Assembly (NCBI RefSeq): GCF_002918555.1
Contig: NZ_PQMB01000006.1
Location: forward strand, 178,759 to 242,758
Length of the DNA stretch: 64,000 nucleotides
Direction: 5' to 3'
Source of the DNA: Citrobacter amalonaticus
GTDB lineage: Bacteria > Pseudomonadota > Gammaproteobacteria > Enterobacterales > Enterobacteriaceae
Position 1 is the stretch's first letter, and every line of letters starts with the position of its first letter. Below, piece after piece: positions 17,150 through 26,766 of this stretch. The notes below the pieces were generated by a model. That model worked only from the letters and a program-made list of their open reading frames with translations, was not told the origin of the DNA and searched no databases. Both the position numbers and the translations under genes were made by a program.

Positions 17150-19294
17150 TTATCCGGCAAGGAGATCGCGCAGCGCCTTCTTATCTGCGTCTGTGACTTC
17201 CTGAGGATGCCGGTATCCCTTGTTTTCATTAGCACGGGTATAAAGGGCAACCAGCCAGTCGTAAACATAACGGCTGGCGGCGTGCGCCGGTTGTTCACCC
17301 AGCCGGGAAAGGCGCGCCATCGGCTGACGTTTTACCGCGCTAAATATCGCGGTACCTTTCTGGATCCGGCTCGCCGGACGTTCCGCTTCATCAGTATCGG
17401 CATAGCCCAGCCAGCCAATAAAGTTAGCTACCGCAGCATACAGCTGCGCGCCGCAAACATCTTCCCGCTGCGCGATCTGCTGTAACTGCTGCGGCAGATT
17501 CAGTCGGTAGCTGGTGACGATCAAAATATCGACAACGGCTCTGAGTGTGTCAGGCTCCAGACCTAAGCGTTGAGCATGGCTGTCGTTTCGACACCATTGA
17601 CGCACATGGTTGAGCCACATTTTATGCACCAGATAGCCAGTCTCTTTATTTTCGATCTGTGGCGGCGCGTCACGCTCATCGGAAAAGAGATCGATAGCGT
17701 CATTGAACAAGCCGTTGACCTGTTCTTCACGCGGATGCTGAATGCGCAGTAACGCATCAAAATGCCGGGCCGGCGGGAGTAACCCCTCCAGCAGGTCGCC
17801 GTGGCGCGCGGCCTGTCCCTGTAACTGGCGAACCACATTTTCTGCACTGACCGTCTCACCAGACTGCCATGAAAATAACGCCCGGAGATGGTGCTGATGC
17901 CGGTCGCGTAGCGCGCTCAAACGCGCCTGATGCTGGAGTGGCGAAGTTGCCTGCGACAGCCACTCAACCAGCCGTTGCAGACTGTGTTTATCCAGTGCCT
18001 GTAACGTCCCCCAGTGCAGCCCCGGTTTCCCGGTCAGCTGTTGCACCGTTTCGTCGAGATTTAGCTGCGTGATAAAACGCGCATCCTGCGGGGTGATCGC
18101 CCAGACCACCCCCGGCAGCGCGGCATCCCGCAGCGGCTGCGTCTCGTTGATCCAGGCGAGCAACCTTCTGGCGGCTGCGGGCGTTTCGGCTCGCGTGGCG
18201 GTGGCATTGCAAATCATCAGAATGTCTGGCTGACACTGCTGGCGATAATGTTCCAGCATCCAGCCGAGCTTAGCCTGCCACAGGGGAGAAGGGGGGACAT
18301 CCGGCGCGAGAGGAATATCCAGGACATCAACATTATCCAGTACCGCATTTTCCACGGTCAGCACCAGTTCGCGGGTTAATAGCGCGAGCGAATCCAGTGG
18401 CAGGCCGATCGCGTTGTGTAACTGCTGATTGACCAATGGGTGAACCACCACGTCGCTTTGCCCGTCCAGCTGGGCCAGCGCCTCCTGGGTAATAAAGCTC
18501 TCTGCGGGTAAACCAAATTGATCGACCAGCAGGCTCAACGGTGCGGCTAACTCTGACGCATGTCCCGTCTGCTGAAGTAAATGCGCCAGTTTTTGCCACT
18601 GCCGGGTCAGTTCCGGTAATTCTCCCCATAGCAGGGACCATGCACTGGCGCGGGTGGAGAGATCGACCGCAGGTAACAGGGTGGCAAACTGCTGCCAGAG
18701 CGCGTCGTCAATGTGCTGCTGTGAAGAGGGAACACAGGCGCGCCAGAAGCGGGCGATGGCGGCCACTTCTGACGCGGTGACCCCCTGAACGGGCTGGCGC
18801 TGGCGCAAGGATTGCCACTGGGCCAACCGTGCTTCAATAATGCTTTTATCCACCCCCCGATGCCCGGACTGCCCGCAGGCATAAGCGATAAAAATCTGTA
18901 CCAGCTCCGCTTCGCTGATAAGGCGCAGGCGCAGCGGCCACTCATCGTCAGGCTCGCTATGTTTACGGGTAAAACGCAGCGCCATATTTGTCGGCGCATG
19001 TCCGGGATTGAGATGGCTGAAATAGTCAAAGCTGCGACCCGGCGTGATGATGTTGAGTTTACTGTCGCTGCCGCACAGTGCATTCAGCAGATACGCTTTG
19101 GCTGACTGCGAATGGCCATACAGTCCGATGCAGCTGCCTTGCTGCGAGGCGGCGTTAATCGCAGACTCTGTCGCCGCCGCCATGTGGAGCTGAGTGAGCA
19201 GGGCGTCCGCTTCATCATCCAGCCGGACTGCATGTTGGCGGGTGGTATTAACCCATGCAATGGCGTCCTGGGTTTTGCTTAACATCATACTCAT
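17150..19294 (-). CDS. srfC: SrfC-family virulence-associated protein
   Basis: A 714-residue protein of the SrfC family, third gene of srfABC. An N-terminal helix is followed by GLYGHSQSAKAYLLNALCG (from residue ~57), which has the layout of a dynamin-type G1 P-loop but with the usual glycine and Ser/Thr replaced (AK at 65-66, then Ala), so NTP binding is uncertain. The rest is mostly helical. In Salmonella the srf genes are activated by SsrB and listed as virulence effectors, though a secreted role has not been clearly shown. Its start overlaps srfB by 4 bases, showing translational coupling. The ATG at 19294 fits that overlap. Confidence 0.88.
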   Translation of the reverse strand: MSMMLSKTQDAIAWVNTTRQHAVRLDDEADALLTQLHMAAATESAINAASQQGSCIGLYGHSQSAKAYLLNALCGSDSKLNIITPGRSFDYFSHLNPGHAPTNMALRFTRKHSEPDDEWPLRLRLISEAELVQIFIAYACGQSGHRGVDKSIIEARLAQWQSLRQRQPVQGVTASEVAAIARFWRACVPSSQQHIDDALWQQFATLLPAVDLSTRASAWSLLWGELPELTRQWQKLAHLLQQTGHASELAAPLSLLVDQFGLPAESFITQEALAQLDGQSDVVVHPLVNQQLHNAIGLPLDSLALLTRELVLTVENAVLDNVDVLDIPLAPDVPPSPLWQAKLGWMLEHYRQQCQPDILMICNATATRAETPAAARRLLAWINETQPLRDAALPGVVWAITPQDARFITQLNLDETVQQLTGKPGLHWGTLQALDKHSLQRLVEWLSQATSPLQHQARLSALRDRHQHHLRALFSWQSGETVSAENVVRQLQGQAARHGDLLEGLLPPARHFDALLRIQHPREEQVNGLFNDAIDLFSDERDAPPQIENKETGYLVHKMWLNHVRQWCRNDSHAQRLGLEPDTLRAVVDILIVTSYRLNLPQQLQQIAQREDVCGAQLYAAVANFIGWLGYADTDEAERPASRIQKGTAIFSAVKRQPMARLSRLGEQPAHAASRYVYDWLVALYTRANENKGYRHPQEVTDADKKALRDLLAG

Positions 19295-22284
19295 TTCAGG
19301 TACACGCTCCCGCTGTCAATCCAGTAGTGGCTGCCGCTATGACGGCGGTCGGCCAGGGTATTCAGTTTTAAAGTCAGCGCATTGGCGGGTACGGGCGTTC
19401 CGTCCTGCAGCCAGGCGTCGCTGAGGACAAACGATTCCGGTCCGCTCTCTTTCGTGCCGCCGTGCAGCTGCAGACGAACATTCAGAACCCCGTCTCCGGC
19501 GATCGTTTTTGCCAGTTCCGCAGAGTTAATGCTGAGCGTATACAGGGGCGTGGCAGGCCAGCGGCTGTTGGCCAACTGGCGGAATCCGAGCGTGATGTTG
19601 CCACGCAGGGGGAAATGCACACGGGTATCCAGTTTTGCGCCGGGTTTATCCAGATCCACGTCGTGATACCAGACATTCTCGTCACGCAGGATATTGACGG
19701 TGTTATCCAGCACGCCGAGATAGCGCACGGTAGACCAGGCACCAATATCCGCGGCTTTAAAGTTAAAACGCGGCAGACGCAAATCGAGCGCCAGGCTACA
19801 GAGCATGGCGCCGACGGCAGCGGTGGATTTCGGGTTGCCAATCCGCCCCTGCTGGCTGAACGGATACCATTCATGCACACGGTATTTATCCATCCAGACC
19901 ATCCGGTTTACCGGCACCGGCTGCAGGTGGCGGATCAGCGCCTGCACGCCCGGCAGACAGGCAGGACGACCGGTAACCAGCAGAACGTCGCAGCAATAAT
20001 ATGAAACCGCCTCGCAGATGGCGTGCAGCGGAGATGTCAGGGTAAACTGCCCGGCCAGCAGCGCGTCCTGAAGCTGGCTGAACTGCACCTGTAGCGGTAC
20101 GCTGAACAGATCAAACGTCGGTGAACCGGACGGCAGCGCATGGTCGATCGCCTGCTGGATATAGTTCATCACGTTACGTGTTGGCGTTTGAGGCAGCAGT
20201 TCGCCGAAGGTGGCATGCAGTCCGGCAACAGGATCGTTGATATCGCTTTGCTCCCAGGCAGAAAGGATCGCGTGCCCCAGCGGCATAAATAGCTGAAGTG
20301 CCGTCTGCTGACGCAAAACGGCCTGGGTATCGATTCGTCCTGAATCGCCAAACAGCGTCGCCAGCAGGGCGGCGGCATCGGTGACCCCCGCCTGCTGAAG
20401 ACGGGTCTGCAATGCGGGTAACACACACTGTTGAATCACATCCAGCAGCATGTCATCCCCGGCGACCTTAAAACCTTCCCGGAACAGCAGATGCGGGGTA
20501 ATTTTCACATTCGCCCCAACGCCGTCATCCAGCTGATAGTGAACAATCGCCATGTCGGTGGTGCCGCCGCCAATATCGACGGAGGCGACGCGCAACGCCC
20601 GCCCCTTCGTTTCGTCCGGCTCCGGCAGCCGGTCCGGGCGCGCCAGGGCATTGAAGAAGGTTTCCGTCCGTCCGCCATAATGGGAAATCGCTTCGTTATA
20701 CAGCCACACCAGTTGTCCGCAGCTGGCTTCGTCCCACTCCATCTGAATCTCCGGGACCGGAATAAGGCTCTTTTCCTGCTGTTTACGGGTTGTAAAGTCC
20801 TCATCCTGCGGGTGCCAGCCCATCGCTTTCCAGACCAGCGCAATCGCTTCGAACATCCGCTGACGGAAGATCTCACGTTCCTGTTTTGGCATCGCAGAAG
20901 GTAGCGTCAGGATTAACGTTCGTAGCTGGCGGGGCGATGCCGGAAAGCCAAGCCGCAGACGCGTCGCCACGCTGTTGATTTGACCCAGCGCCTGGGCGAG
21001 GATCTCGCACAGCATGTGGGTCATCAGGGCGCTGCGACTGTACTGCGGCGAGAAGACCGGTAGCCGCTCATCCTGGGAAAGCGAGTAAAGCGGTTGTCCG
21101 TCGTCGTTCATCAGGTTCATCAGCGGGAAGGCGGTGGCTAAAGGTTCACGCTGGGTTTTGCTGCTCATCTGGCTGAAACGCCAGTCCTGGAGCACCGGGG
21201 TTTCGTCCCATAAATAACGGCGTGGGCTGGAGATCCCACTGTTACCTTCGGTTCCGGTCCGCTGCATCGCCAGCTTGCGCGCCTCGTCGCCCACGCGGAC
21301 GATCGATGGCCAGATAAAGGCATCATCTCGTCCACTCTCTACGGAAAAATGCTGTTTTCCAAACCGCGCTTCGGAAAACTCCAGACGACTGGTGAACAGG
21401 GGCTCGTTCAGGTACTGCGGTTCGCTTAATGAACGTACCTGTAGCTCCGCGGTCTGGCGGAGACCATCGTTGGCATCGCCATGATCTTCGATCAGAACAC
21501 CGCAGGTATGGGTATTGCCGACGTCCAGAATCAGATCAACCGGAATCGCCGGGGTGCTCAGGGTGTGAGTGACCAGCTTCACCTCCGGGACGGTGACCTG
21601 TTCGCCCAACAGCGCCAGCAGATTCAGCCAGTGCGCCTGATATTCAAAGTTTCTCAGCGCCTGATGGATAGCCTGTTCTGCACGGTTTTCCACCTGCGTG
21701 ACGTGATGAAGAAACGATTCACGCAGCCAGCCGTCGACCCACGTTTGATCGAGAAAATCGGCCACCTCATCATCGCGCCAGGCTAACGCAAAGCGGGTAC
21801 CGTTAAGCAGGTCGTTCTTATTTGGCGCCAGCGCGGGCGGAACACCCTCGCTGAGCTGGCTGTCTATGGCAACAGTAATACGGTGGCTGTGTCCTGCGGG
21901 GTCTGGCTCTGCCAGTTTACGCACCTGTACGCGAGCCCAGTTATCCGGACCTTCAACAAAAGTACGCGGAGGATTAAAACGTAAAAACGGCAGCGGTAGC
22001 CAGATGCCGTCCAGTACATCCAGTGAAGAGTGCAAACTTTGGGTGCTCTCCGGTTTAACAACTTCGGGTTGCACACCGGGACGCGCCGGTAGCGTGTAGC
22101 GGTCGTTTGCCAGATCATAATCAAGACGTAACAGCGGACCATTCGCGGTTTTACGCACAAAACGGCCATGATGCGCGGATTCCTGCGGGGTCAGTCCGAA
22201 ATCAAGAAACTGCACGCCGCTGTTTGCGATGAGCGTGACGCTCTGTTTGTAATCACACAGATTCACCAACATAAAATCAGGCAC
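19291..22284 (-). CDS. srfB: SrfB-family protein with ASKHA ATPase motifs
   Basis: A 997-residue SrfB protein. Two motifs of the actin/Hsp70 (ASKHA) ATPase fold are clear: LILDVGNTHTCGVL (D254, phosphate-1) and ASVDIGGGTTDMAIV (D570, phosphate-2). An N-terminal ~240-residue beta-rich region precedes the ATPase and a C-terminal beta-rich region follows. It is the middle gene of the operon, overlapping srfA by 8 bases and srfC by 4. The motifs predict ATP binding and conformational cycling; the partner is probably SrfC and/or the membrane protein SrfA (inference). Confidence 0.9.
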   Translation of the reverse strand: MPDFMLVNLCDYKQSVTLIANSGVQFLDFGLTPQESAHHGRFVRKTANGPLLRLDYDLANDRYTLPARPGVQPEVVKPESTQSLHSSLDVLDGIWLPLPFLRFNPPRTFVEGPDNWARVQVRKLAEPDPAGHSHRITVAIDSQLSEGVPPALAPNKNDLLNGTRFALAWRDDEVADFLDQTWVDGWLRESFLHHVTQVENRAEQAIHQALRNFEYQAHWLNLLALLGEQVTVPEVKLVTHTLSTPAIPVDLILDVGNTHTCGVLIEDHGDANDGLRQTAELQVRSLSEPQYLNEPLFTSRLEFSEARFGKQHFSVESGRDDAFIWPSIVRVGDEARKLAMQRTGTEGNSGISSPRRYLWDETPVLQDWRFSQMSSKTQREPLATAFPLMNLMNDDGQPLYSLSQDERLPVFSPQYSRSALMTHMLCEILAQALGQINSVATRLRLGFPASPRQLRTLILTLPSAMPKQEREIFRQRMFEAIALVWKAMGWHPQDEDFTTRKQQEKSLIPVPEIQMEWDEASCGQLVWLYNEAISHYGGRTETFFNALARPDRLPEPDETKGRALRVASVDIGGGTTDMAIVHYQLDDGVGANVKITPHLLFREGFKVAGDDMLLDVIQQCVLPALQTRLQQAGVTDAAALLATLFGDSGRIDTQAVLRQQTALQLFMPLGHAILSAWEQSDINDPVAGLHATFGELLPQTPTRNVMNYIQQAIDHALPSGSPTFDLFSVPLQVQFSQLQDALLAGQFTLTSPLHAICEAVSYYCCDVLLVTGRPACLPGVQALIRHLQPVPVNRMVWMDKYRVHEWYPFSQQGRIGNPKSTAAVGAMLCSLALDLRLPRFNFKAADIGAWSTVRYLGVLDNTVNILRDENVWYHDVDLDKPGAKLDTRVHFPLRGNITLGFRQLANSRWPATPLYTLSINSAELAKTIAGDGVLNVRLQLHGGTKESGPESFVLSDAWLQDGTPVPANALTLKLNTLADRRHSGSHYWIDSGSVYLK

Positions 22285-23593
22285 CTATCTTTTTGATCGT
22301 CAACGGGACCTCAGCATGTGCGTCATAACGCGCCGAGCAGACGGCAACATCATTCGTACCGGCTTTACAGGTGATTTCAGGCATTGGGTAGCGCGAACCG
22401 TCGGTGCAGCGGGCATTCCCCCGGCTTTTGATCATCAGTTCACCCGTCTGATGCAGTCCGGAGAAGACATCGGCGCGGCAAACGATATTGTCGCCATGAA
22501 CGACGCGGGCGGCCCCTTTATTGTTCTGGATCTGATAGCGCAGTGAGGGGGCTTTGCCACTCACCGGATCCTTCACATCGACGTTCACCCGCCAGTTACC
22601 GTTTAAAAAGCGCGTGGTCCCGGCCTTCATCTGCCCGGCATCCATCACCAGCGCATCTTTCGCAATTGCGGCAATCACCACCGGTTCATCGATCGGTTTT
22701 TCCTTTTTTACCGCGGGCGAGACCTCTGCCTGATGCAGAGGCAAACTGGCGAAAAGTTGGGGGAGCGGCTTCATCTCTGCTTTAGCGATGATGTCAGGGG
22801 AGACGGCGGAAATCTCTTCAGCGACCACCGCGTCCTGCTTCCAGAGCAGAGGGGCGGCAACGGCGGCGATAATGACGGCCGCAACAGGCAGACTCCATAA
22901 CGGGATCCGGCGGGGCGTTTTCGCGGCTTTCGGCGGTGCTATCTCGTCAGAGACCGGTGCGGCTGGCGGCGGGATTATATCGGGATCGGTTACGTGTACG
23001 GGCTCGCTCCTGGCAACCAGCAACGGCGCGTCAGCCTGAGCAAAGCTGACTTCCGGTCGCGCAGGTTCAACGGGTTCAGGTTCGGCTTCTGTCACAACAG
23101 GTTCAGGCATTTCGCTCACCCGCAGACAGTCAAGGACGTCATCGCGCACGCTTTCATTAAGATGAACAAAGCCCCAGAAGGTGATAACCGGACACCCACC
23201 GACCAGGAATACGTGGTTTTCGCCAGGAAACTGGATGGTTTTCTCCAGCAATGAGCCAAAGCGTTGCTGCGAGGTTTTACCCGATTGCAGACTTTTACGG
23301 CTTAATGCTGCGGTGCTGTCAAGAATTCCGGAAAGCACGCGCAGAGCCCGTAAGCGGCTCTCTTCGTCAGCCGCTTTCCACGCAATAACAGAGCCGTCGA
23401 CAGGGGAATACCAGTCAACCCGATCACCGCTATCGTTGATTTGAGGAATAGCCAGACAGTCGACCATCGCCTGCTGTTTGCGCAGGCGAAGCGTTTCACG
23501 AATTTGCAATGCTGAATTAAATACGGCCTGACCACCGCCGCCCACGGCCTGATAGTCATCCAGATTGCCGCTACGCAAGAGAGTTTTTGCCAC
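22277..23593 (-). CDS. srfA: SrfA-family membrane-anchored protein
   Basis: A 438-residue protein, first gene of srfABC. Residues ~1-160 form a soluble domain; 165-225 are Pro/Glu-rich linker; a single membrane span follows basic TPRR at about 231-251; the C-terminal ~185 residues (with several cysteines, e.g. VCRADVFSG, NARCTDG, TCKAG) would lie in the periplasm. This suggests a protein that connects cytoplasmic SrfB/SrfC to the envelope. The ATG at 23593 is preceded by AAAGGGACAACAACGTGGCAA, with AAAGGGA as a possible SD. Function is not established. Confidence 0.86.
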   Translation of the reverse strand: MAKTLLRSGNLDDYQAVGGGGQAVFNSALQIRETLRLRKQQAMVDCLAIPQINDSGDRVDWYSPVDGSVIAWKAADEESRLRALRVLSGILDSTAALSRKSLQSGKTSQQRFGSLLEKTIQFPGENHVFLVGGCPVITFWGFVHLNESVRDDVLDCLRVSEMPEPVVTEAEPEPVEPARPEVSFAQADAPLLVARSEPVHVTDPDIIPPPAAPVSDEIAPPKAAKTPRRIPLWSLPVAAVIIAAVAAPLLWKQDAVVAEEISAVSPDIIAKAEMKPLPQLFASLPLHQAEVSPAVKKEKPIDEPVVIAAIAKDALVMDAGQMKAGTTRFLNGNWRVNVDVKDPVSGKAPSLRYQIQNNKGAARVVHGDNIVCRADVFSGLHQTGELMIKSRGNARCTDGSRYPMPEITCKAGTNDVAVCSARYDAHAEVPLTIKKIGA

Positions 23594-23897
23594 GTTGTTG
23601 TCCCTTTGACTTCTTCACGCATCTACTTTACGGGTTCAGGAAACCAACAAACGGCAGAAGAGAGGCATAAAGGGGCGAATTTTCCTGCCATTGAGCGCAG
23701 GGAAAACGGTTGACGTTGGCAAAAAAACTTAACGGAAATTTATTTTGTTTGCGGACGGATTTCTCAGCAAATAACGTCGAATAAGAATAACCTGATGCAG
23801 ATTCGTTATTAGGCTGAATTCATCGGCTATGCTCAAATGAACGTCTTAATAAGAGCCAGGTCCTCCAGGCTCTAAGAAAACCAAAAGGCTTATAACT
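23594..23897. promoter_or_regulatory. Divergent promoter region srfA / binding-protein gene
   Basis: This region has no gene between two divergently transcribed starts. It is moderately A/T-rich. An inverted repeat GAGCC-AGGTCCTCCA-GGCTC (23850-23868) sits just upstream of the binding-protein gene and could be an operator or a leader hairpin. No known regulator motif is recognised. Confidence 0.45.
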
Positions 23898-25496
23898 ATG
23901 TCGACAGGGAAAATATTACTCGCACTGGCGCTGAGCGCCGTGTTACCCACAGGCGCCGCGTTCGCGGCGAATAATGATACGATTATCTATTGCTCAGAAG
24001 CGTCGCCGGAATCGTTCAACCCGCAGATCGCCAGTTCCGGCCCTTCGTTTGTCGCCAGCTCACAGGTACTTTACAACCGCTTAATCAATTTTGACCCGGT
24101 AAAAAATACGCCAGTTCCTTCACTGGCGACAGACTGGACAATCTCAGCGGACGGCAAAACGTATACCTTTACGCTGCGCCAGGGCGTGAAGTTTAACAGT
24201 AATAAATTCTTTACGCCGACGCGCGATTTTAACGCGGATGACGTTATTTTCTCGGTGCTGCGCCAGAAAGACGCTGACCATCCGTATCACAATGTCTCTC
24301 AGGGCAGCTATGAATATTTCAACGATGTTGGCCTTGATAAGCTAATTAAAGAAGTGAAGAAGCTCGATGATTACCACGTGCAGTTTGTGTTGAGTGAACC
24401 CAACGCGGCTTTTCTTGCCGACTGGGGAATGGATTTTGCCTCTATTCTTTCTGCGGAATATGCCGACGCCATGTTGAAGAACGGCACGCCGGAGAATGTT
24501 GATAACTGGCCGATTGGCACCGGGCCTTACGTATTGCAACAGTATAAGCAGGATTCACAAATTCGTTATCTGGCTAATCCCCATTACTGGGACGGTGAAG
24601 TCCCGACAAAACACCTGATCTTCTCGATAACGCCCAACGTTCAGACCCGTCTGGCGAAGCTGCAAACCAACGAATGCCAGATTATTCCGGCCCCGGCCCC
24701 GGTACAGTTTGATGAGATAAAAAAGAATAAGGATCTGACGCTGCATTCGGTGGAGGCGCTGAATGTGGGGTATCTGGCTTTCAACACCGAGAAAAAGCCG
24801 TTTGATAATGTGCTGGTTCGTCAGGCGCTGAACTACGCCACGGACAAAAAAGCGATTGTTAACGCTGTCTTCTTAGGATCGGCTACCGTCGCGAAATCGC
24901 CGATTCCGCCGAATATGATGGGTTATGATCCGAATCTGAAAGATTACGCTTACGATCCGCAAAAAGCGAAAGATCTGCTGAAACAGGCCGGACAGGAGAA
25001 GGGCTTTGAGGTCACGCTCTGGTCGATGCCGGTACAGCGTCCCTACAACCCGAACTCGCGTCGTATCGCCGAAATGATCCAGAGCGACTGGGCGAAAGTC
25101 GGTGTGAAGGCGAAGATTGTTTCCTATGAGTGGGGTGAATATCTTTCCGGTATGCGGAAAGGGGAGCATGACACCGCGCTGTTTGGCTGGATGTCGGATA
25201 ACGGCGATCCGGATAACTTTGCCGATGTGCTGCTGGGGTGCAACAGCATCAGGACCGGTTCGAATGCCGCACGCTGGTGTGATAAAGCGTATAATTCCCT
25301 GGTCCAGAAGGCTAAAGTGACCAGCCAGCCGGAGGCGCGCGTGAAGCTCTACCAACAGGCACAGGAGATCTACTTTCAGCAGGCGCCGTGGATAGCGCTG
25401 GCAAACGGCAAAACGTTCTTCGCTACGCGCAGCAACGTGAGTGGCTATAGCGTCAGTCTGATGGGCAGTGATTTTTCAAAAACAAAACTGAATTAA
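23898..25496 (+). CDS. DppA-type dipeptide/oligopeptide ABC transporter binding protein
   Basis: A 532-residue family 5 (SBP_bac_5) solute-binding protein with a clear signal peptide (STGKILLALALSAVLPTGAA, cleavage near AFA-A) and the DppA-like pattern: YCSEASPESFNPQ, YNRLINFDP, ADDVIFSVLRQKDADHPYHN, IGTGPYVL and WMSDNGDPDNF. It is secreted to the periplasm and should bind di- or oligopeptides for uptake. No permease or ATPase genes lie next to it, so it must share the Dpp or a similar transporter, as DppA paralogues do. It is not present in the K-12 order at this locus. Confidence 0.9.
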   Translation: MSTGKILLALALSAVLPTGAAFAANNDTIIYCSEASPESFNPQIASSGPSFVASSQVLYNRLINFDPVKNTPVPSLATDWTISADGKTYTFTLRQGVKFNSNKFFTPTRDFNADDVIFSVLRQKDADHPYHNVSQGSYEYFNDVGLDKLIKEVKKLDDYHVQFVLSEPNAAFLADWGMDFASILSAEYADAMLKNGTPENVDNWPIGTGPYVLQQYKQDSQIRYLANPHYWDGEVPTKHLIFSITPNVQTRLAKLQTNECQIIPAPAPVQFDEIKKNKDLTLHSVEALNVGYLAFNTEKKPFDNVLVRQALNYATDKKAIVNAVFLGSATVAKSPIPPNMMGYDPNLKDYAYDPQKAKDLLKQAGQEKGFEVTLWSMPVQRPYNPNSRRIAEMIQSDWAKVGVKAKIVSYEWGEYLSGMRKGEHDTALFGWMSDNGDPDNFADVLLGCNSIRTGSNAARWCDKAYNSLVQKAKVTSQPEARVKLYQQAQEIYFQQAPWIALANGKTFFATRSNVSGYSVSLMGSDFSKTKLN

Positions 25497-25514
25497 CGGG
25501 TTTAAGGAGAGTTT

Positions 25515-25748
25515 ATGTCGCACCTGGAAGAGGTCAGTGCGCGTGTGGACGCAGCTATCGCAGAGAGCGTCATCACCCATATGAACGAGCTACTTATCGC
25601 CCTGAGCGATGATGCCGGACTGAGTCGCGAAGATCGTTACGCCCAGCAGCAACGGTTGCGTACGGCGATTGCGCACCACGGACGGCAATATAAGGAAGAA
25701 ATGGATGCTCGCCGTGAACAGCTCACCAAAAGCGGCACGATTCTCTGA
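25515..25748 (+). CDS. ydcY: YdcY, conserved DUF2526 protein
   Basis: A 77-residue acidic, helical protein, SHLEEVSARVDAAIAESVIT at the start, ending REQLTKSGTIL, matching E. coli YdcY almost residue for residue. AAGGAGAG precedes the ATG. The function is unknown. It is convergent with ydcZ in E. coli; here a 2-kb Hcp cassette separates the two and the last ~31 codons of ydcY are duplicated on the far side of the cassette (27706-27797). The intact copy is this one. Confidence 0.9.
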   Translation: MSHLEEVSARVDAAIAESVITHMNELLIALSDDAGLSREDRYAQQQRLRTAIAHHGRQYKEEMDARREQLTKSGTIL

Positions 25749-25790
25749 TTAAAACTGGCGTCTGGCAATCAGCCAGGCGCCTACCACCAG
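25657..25790. repeat. Direct repeat, left copy (134 bp), ydcY/ydcZ 3' ends
   Basis: Bases 25657-25790 are repeated at 27706-27839 with one mismatch (CAATCAG against CAACCAG near 25768/27817). The repeat covers the last ~31 codons of ydcY and the last ~14 codons of ydcZ (opposite strand). The left copy carries the genuine end of ydcY and a ydcZ fragment. The two copies bracket an Hcp cassette. Confidence 0.97.
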
Positions 25791-25819
25791 TACAGGATAA
25801 GTAATGACGCCCTTCGTTA

Positions 25820-26299
25820 TCAGGCACAACAACGATCGTTCCATGAATCACGATAGATAATATTACCTTCCGTATACTTCCAGGTAATCGCCTCATAACG
25901 CAGTTCGAGCGTTTCAAGGTGAGTGCTACTCATACCATTAGGAGACAGGTATGGAGCAACCGTTGTGAACTTGACGTTTTCCAGAATGATATTGAAATAT
26001 TCGGCTTCGATACCTGATTCCAGAATGCGGTACATCCTGATTGTCGCCTTCTTCATGGTCCGGCCTTCGCATACAGCGCGGTACAGGAGTGGTGTTGTCC
26101 GATCAAATTCTTTCACTATCGTGACAGGTCGGTGAACGCGCGTACCTGTAAGTTTTCCCCTGTTTGGGTCTACCGGAATAGTCACTCCGTGGGAGAATGA
26201 TTTTAACTCAATGGAACCTAAACGCAGTGGCATCATGCAACTACCTACAACCGGAGAGCCGTTTTCATCTTCAAGCCATAAATGTGCGGGAGTGGACAT
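25820..26299 (-). CDS. Hcp-family type VI secretion tube protein (orphan copy 2)
   Basis: A 159-residue Hcp: STPAHLWLEDENGSPVVGSC at the start, then PLRLGSIELKSFSHGVTIPV, TGTRVHRPVTIVKEFD and EAITWKYTEGNIIYRDSW near the end. It shares this motif order with the copy at 14412-14915 but the sequences differ widely, so it is not a recent duplication. It is the last gene in the cassette effector-immunity-hcp on the minus strand. No T6SS core genes are nearby; it must join an apparatus encoded elsewhere. Two cysteines lie at the extreme C-terminus (NDRCCA), unusual for Hcp. Confidence 0.9.
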   Translation of the reverse strand: MSTPAHLWLEDENGSPVVGSCMMPLRLGSIELKSFSHGVTIPVDPNRGKLTGTRVHRPVTIVKEFDRTTPLLYRAVCEGRTMKKATIRMYRILESGIEAEYFNIILENVKFTTVAPYLSPNGMSSTHLETLELRYEAITWKYTEGNIIYRDSWNDRCCA

Positions 26300-26344
26300 A
26301 CAATGTCCTTATCATGGATAAATAGCAGTAACAATAAAACATTA

Positions 26345-26446
26345 CTAGTTCACGTAACGTGCAAATATAAATACTATAAATATGGCGAACAAACCTACAG
26401 GCCACATGGGACGGCTAGGAAAAATATCTTTGCAACAATGCAAATA
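26345..26446 (-). pseudogene. Decayed second immunity gene
   Basis: In one minus-strand frame, bases about 26425-26345 encode DIFPSRPMWPVGLFAIFIVF then IFARYVN and a stop. This matches the end of the intact immunity protein encoded at 26575-26763 (FFPDGPVWPVPIFLVFMLVI then FGRYVKW). The upstream half continues only in another frame, so the gene is frameshifted and lacks a good start. It is a decayed paralogue of the immunity gene placed between it and hcp. Confidence 0.75.
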
Positions 26447-26574
26447 TGATAATGCAAAACAGGAGGCTATATAGTCAAAACAATTGTCAAAATAACCACG
26501 AAAATATTCATTTAATAAATAACATCATGGTTATATAATCATTTTTGCAATAACGTTAGCTATCGTTCTGTAGA

Positions 26575-26763
26575 TTACCATTTCACGTAGCGACCAAAAA
26601 TAACTAACATGAATACGAGAAAGATAGGGACAGGCCATACAGGTCCATCAGGGAAAAACTGAACCAGAACGACTGCGAACAAGAGTGTTAGTAATGCAGG
26701 GCCATACATCGAAAATAATGACCTGAGCAATCGCTTAAAAATTTTTCCGACAAAGTTCATCAT
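26575..26763 (-). CDS. Small membrane protein, putative T6SS immunity
   Basis: A 62-residue protein with a short basic N-terminus (MNFVGKIFKRLLRS) and two hydrophobic spans (about 18-33 and 40-56) around a FFPDGPVWPVP turn, ending FGRYVKW. It starts 4 bases after the stop of the upstream effector-like gene, so they are co-transcribed and coupled. An inner-membrane immunity protein implies a membrane-acting effector. I know no named family; the role is inferred from position, size and the decayed second copy downstream. Confidence 0.65.
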   Translation of the reverse strand: MMNFVGKIFKRLLRSLFSMYGPALLTLLFAVVLVQFFPDGPVWPVPIFLVFMLVIFGRYVKW

Positions 26764-26766
26764 GTC

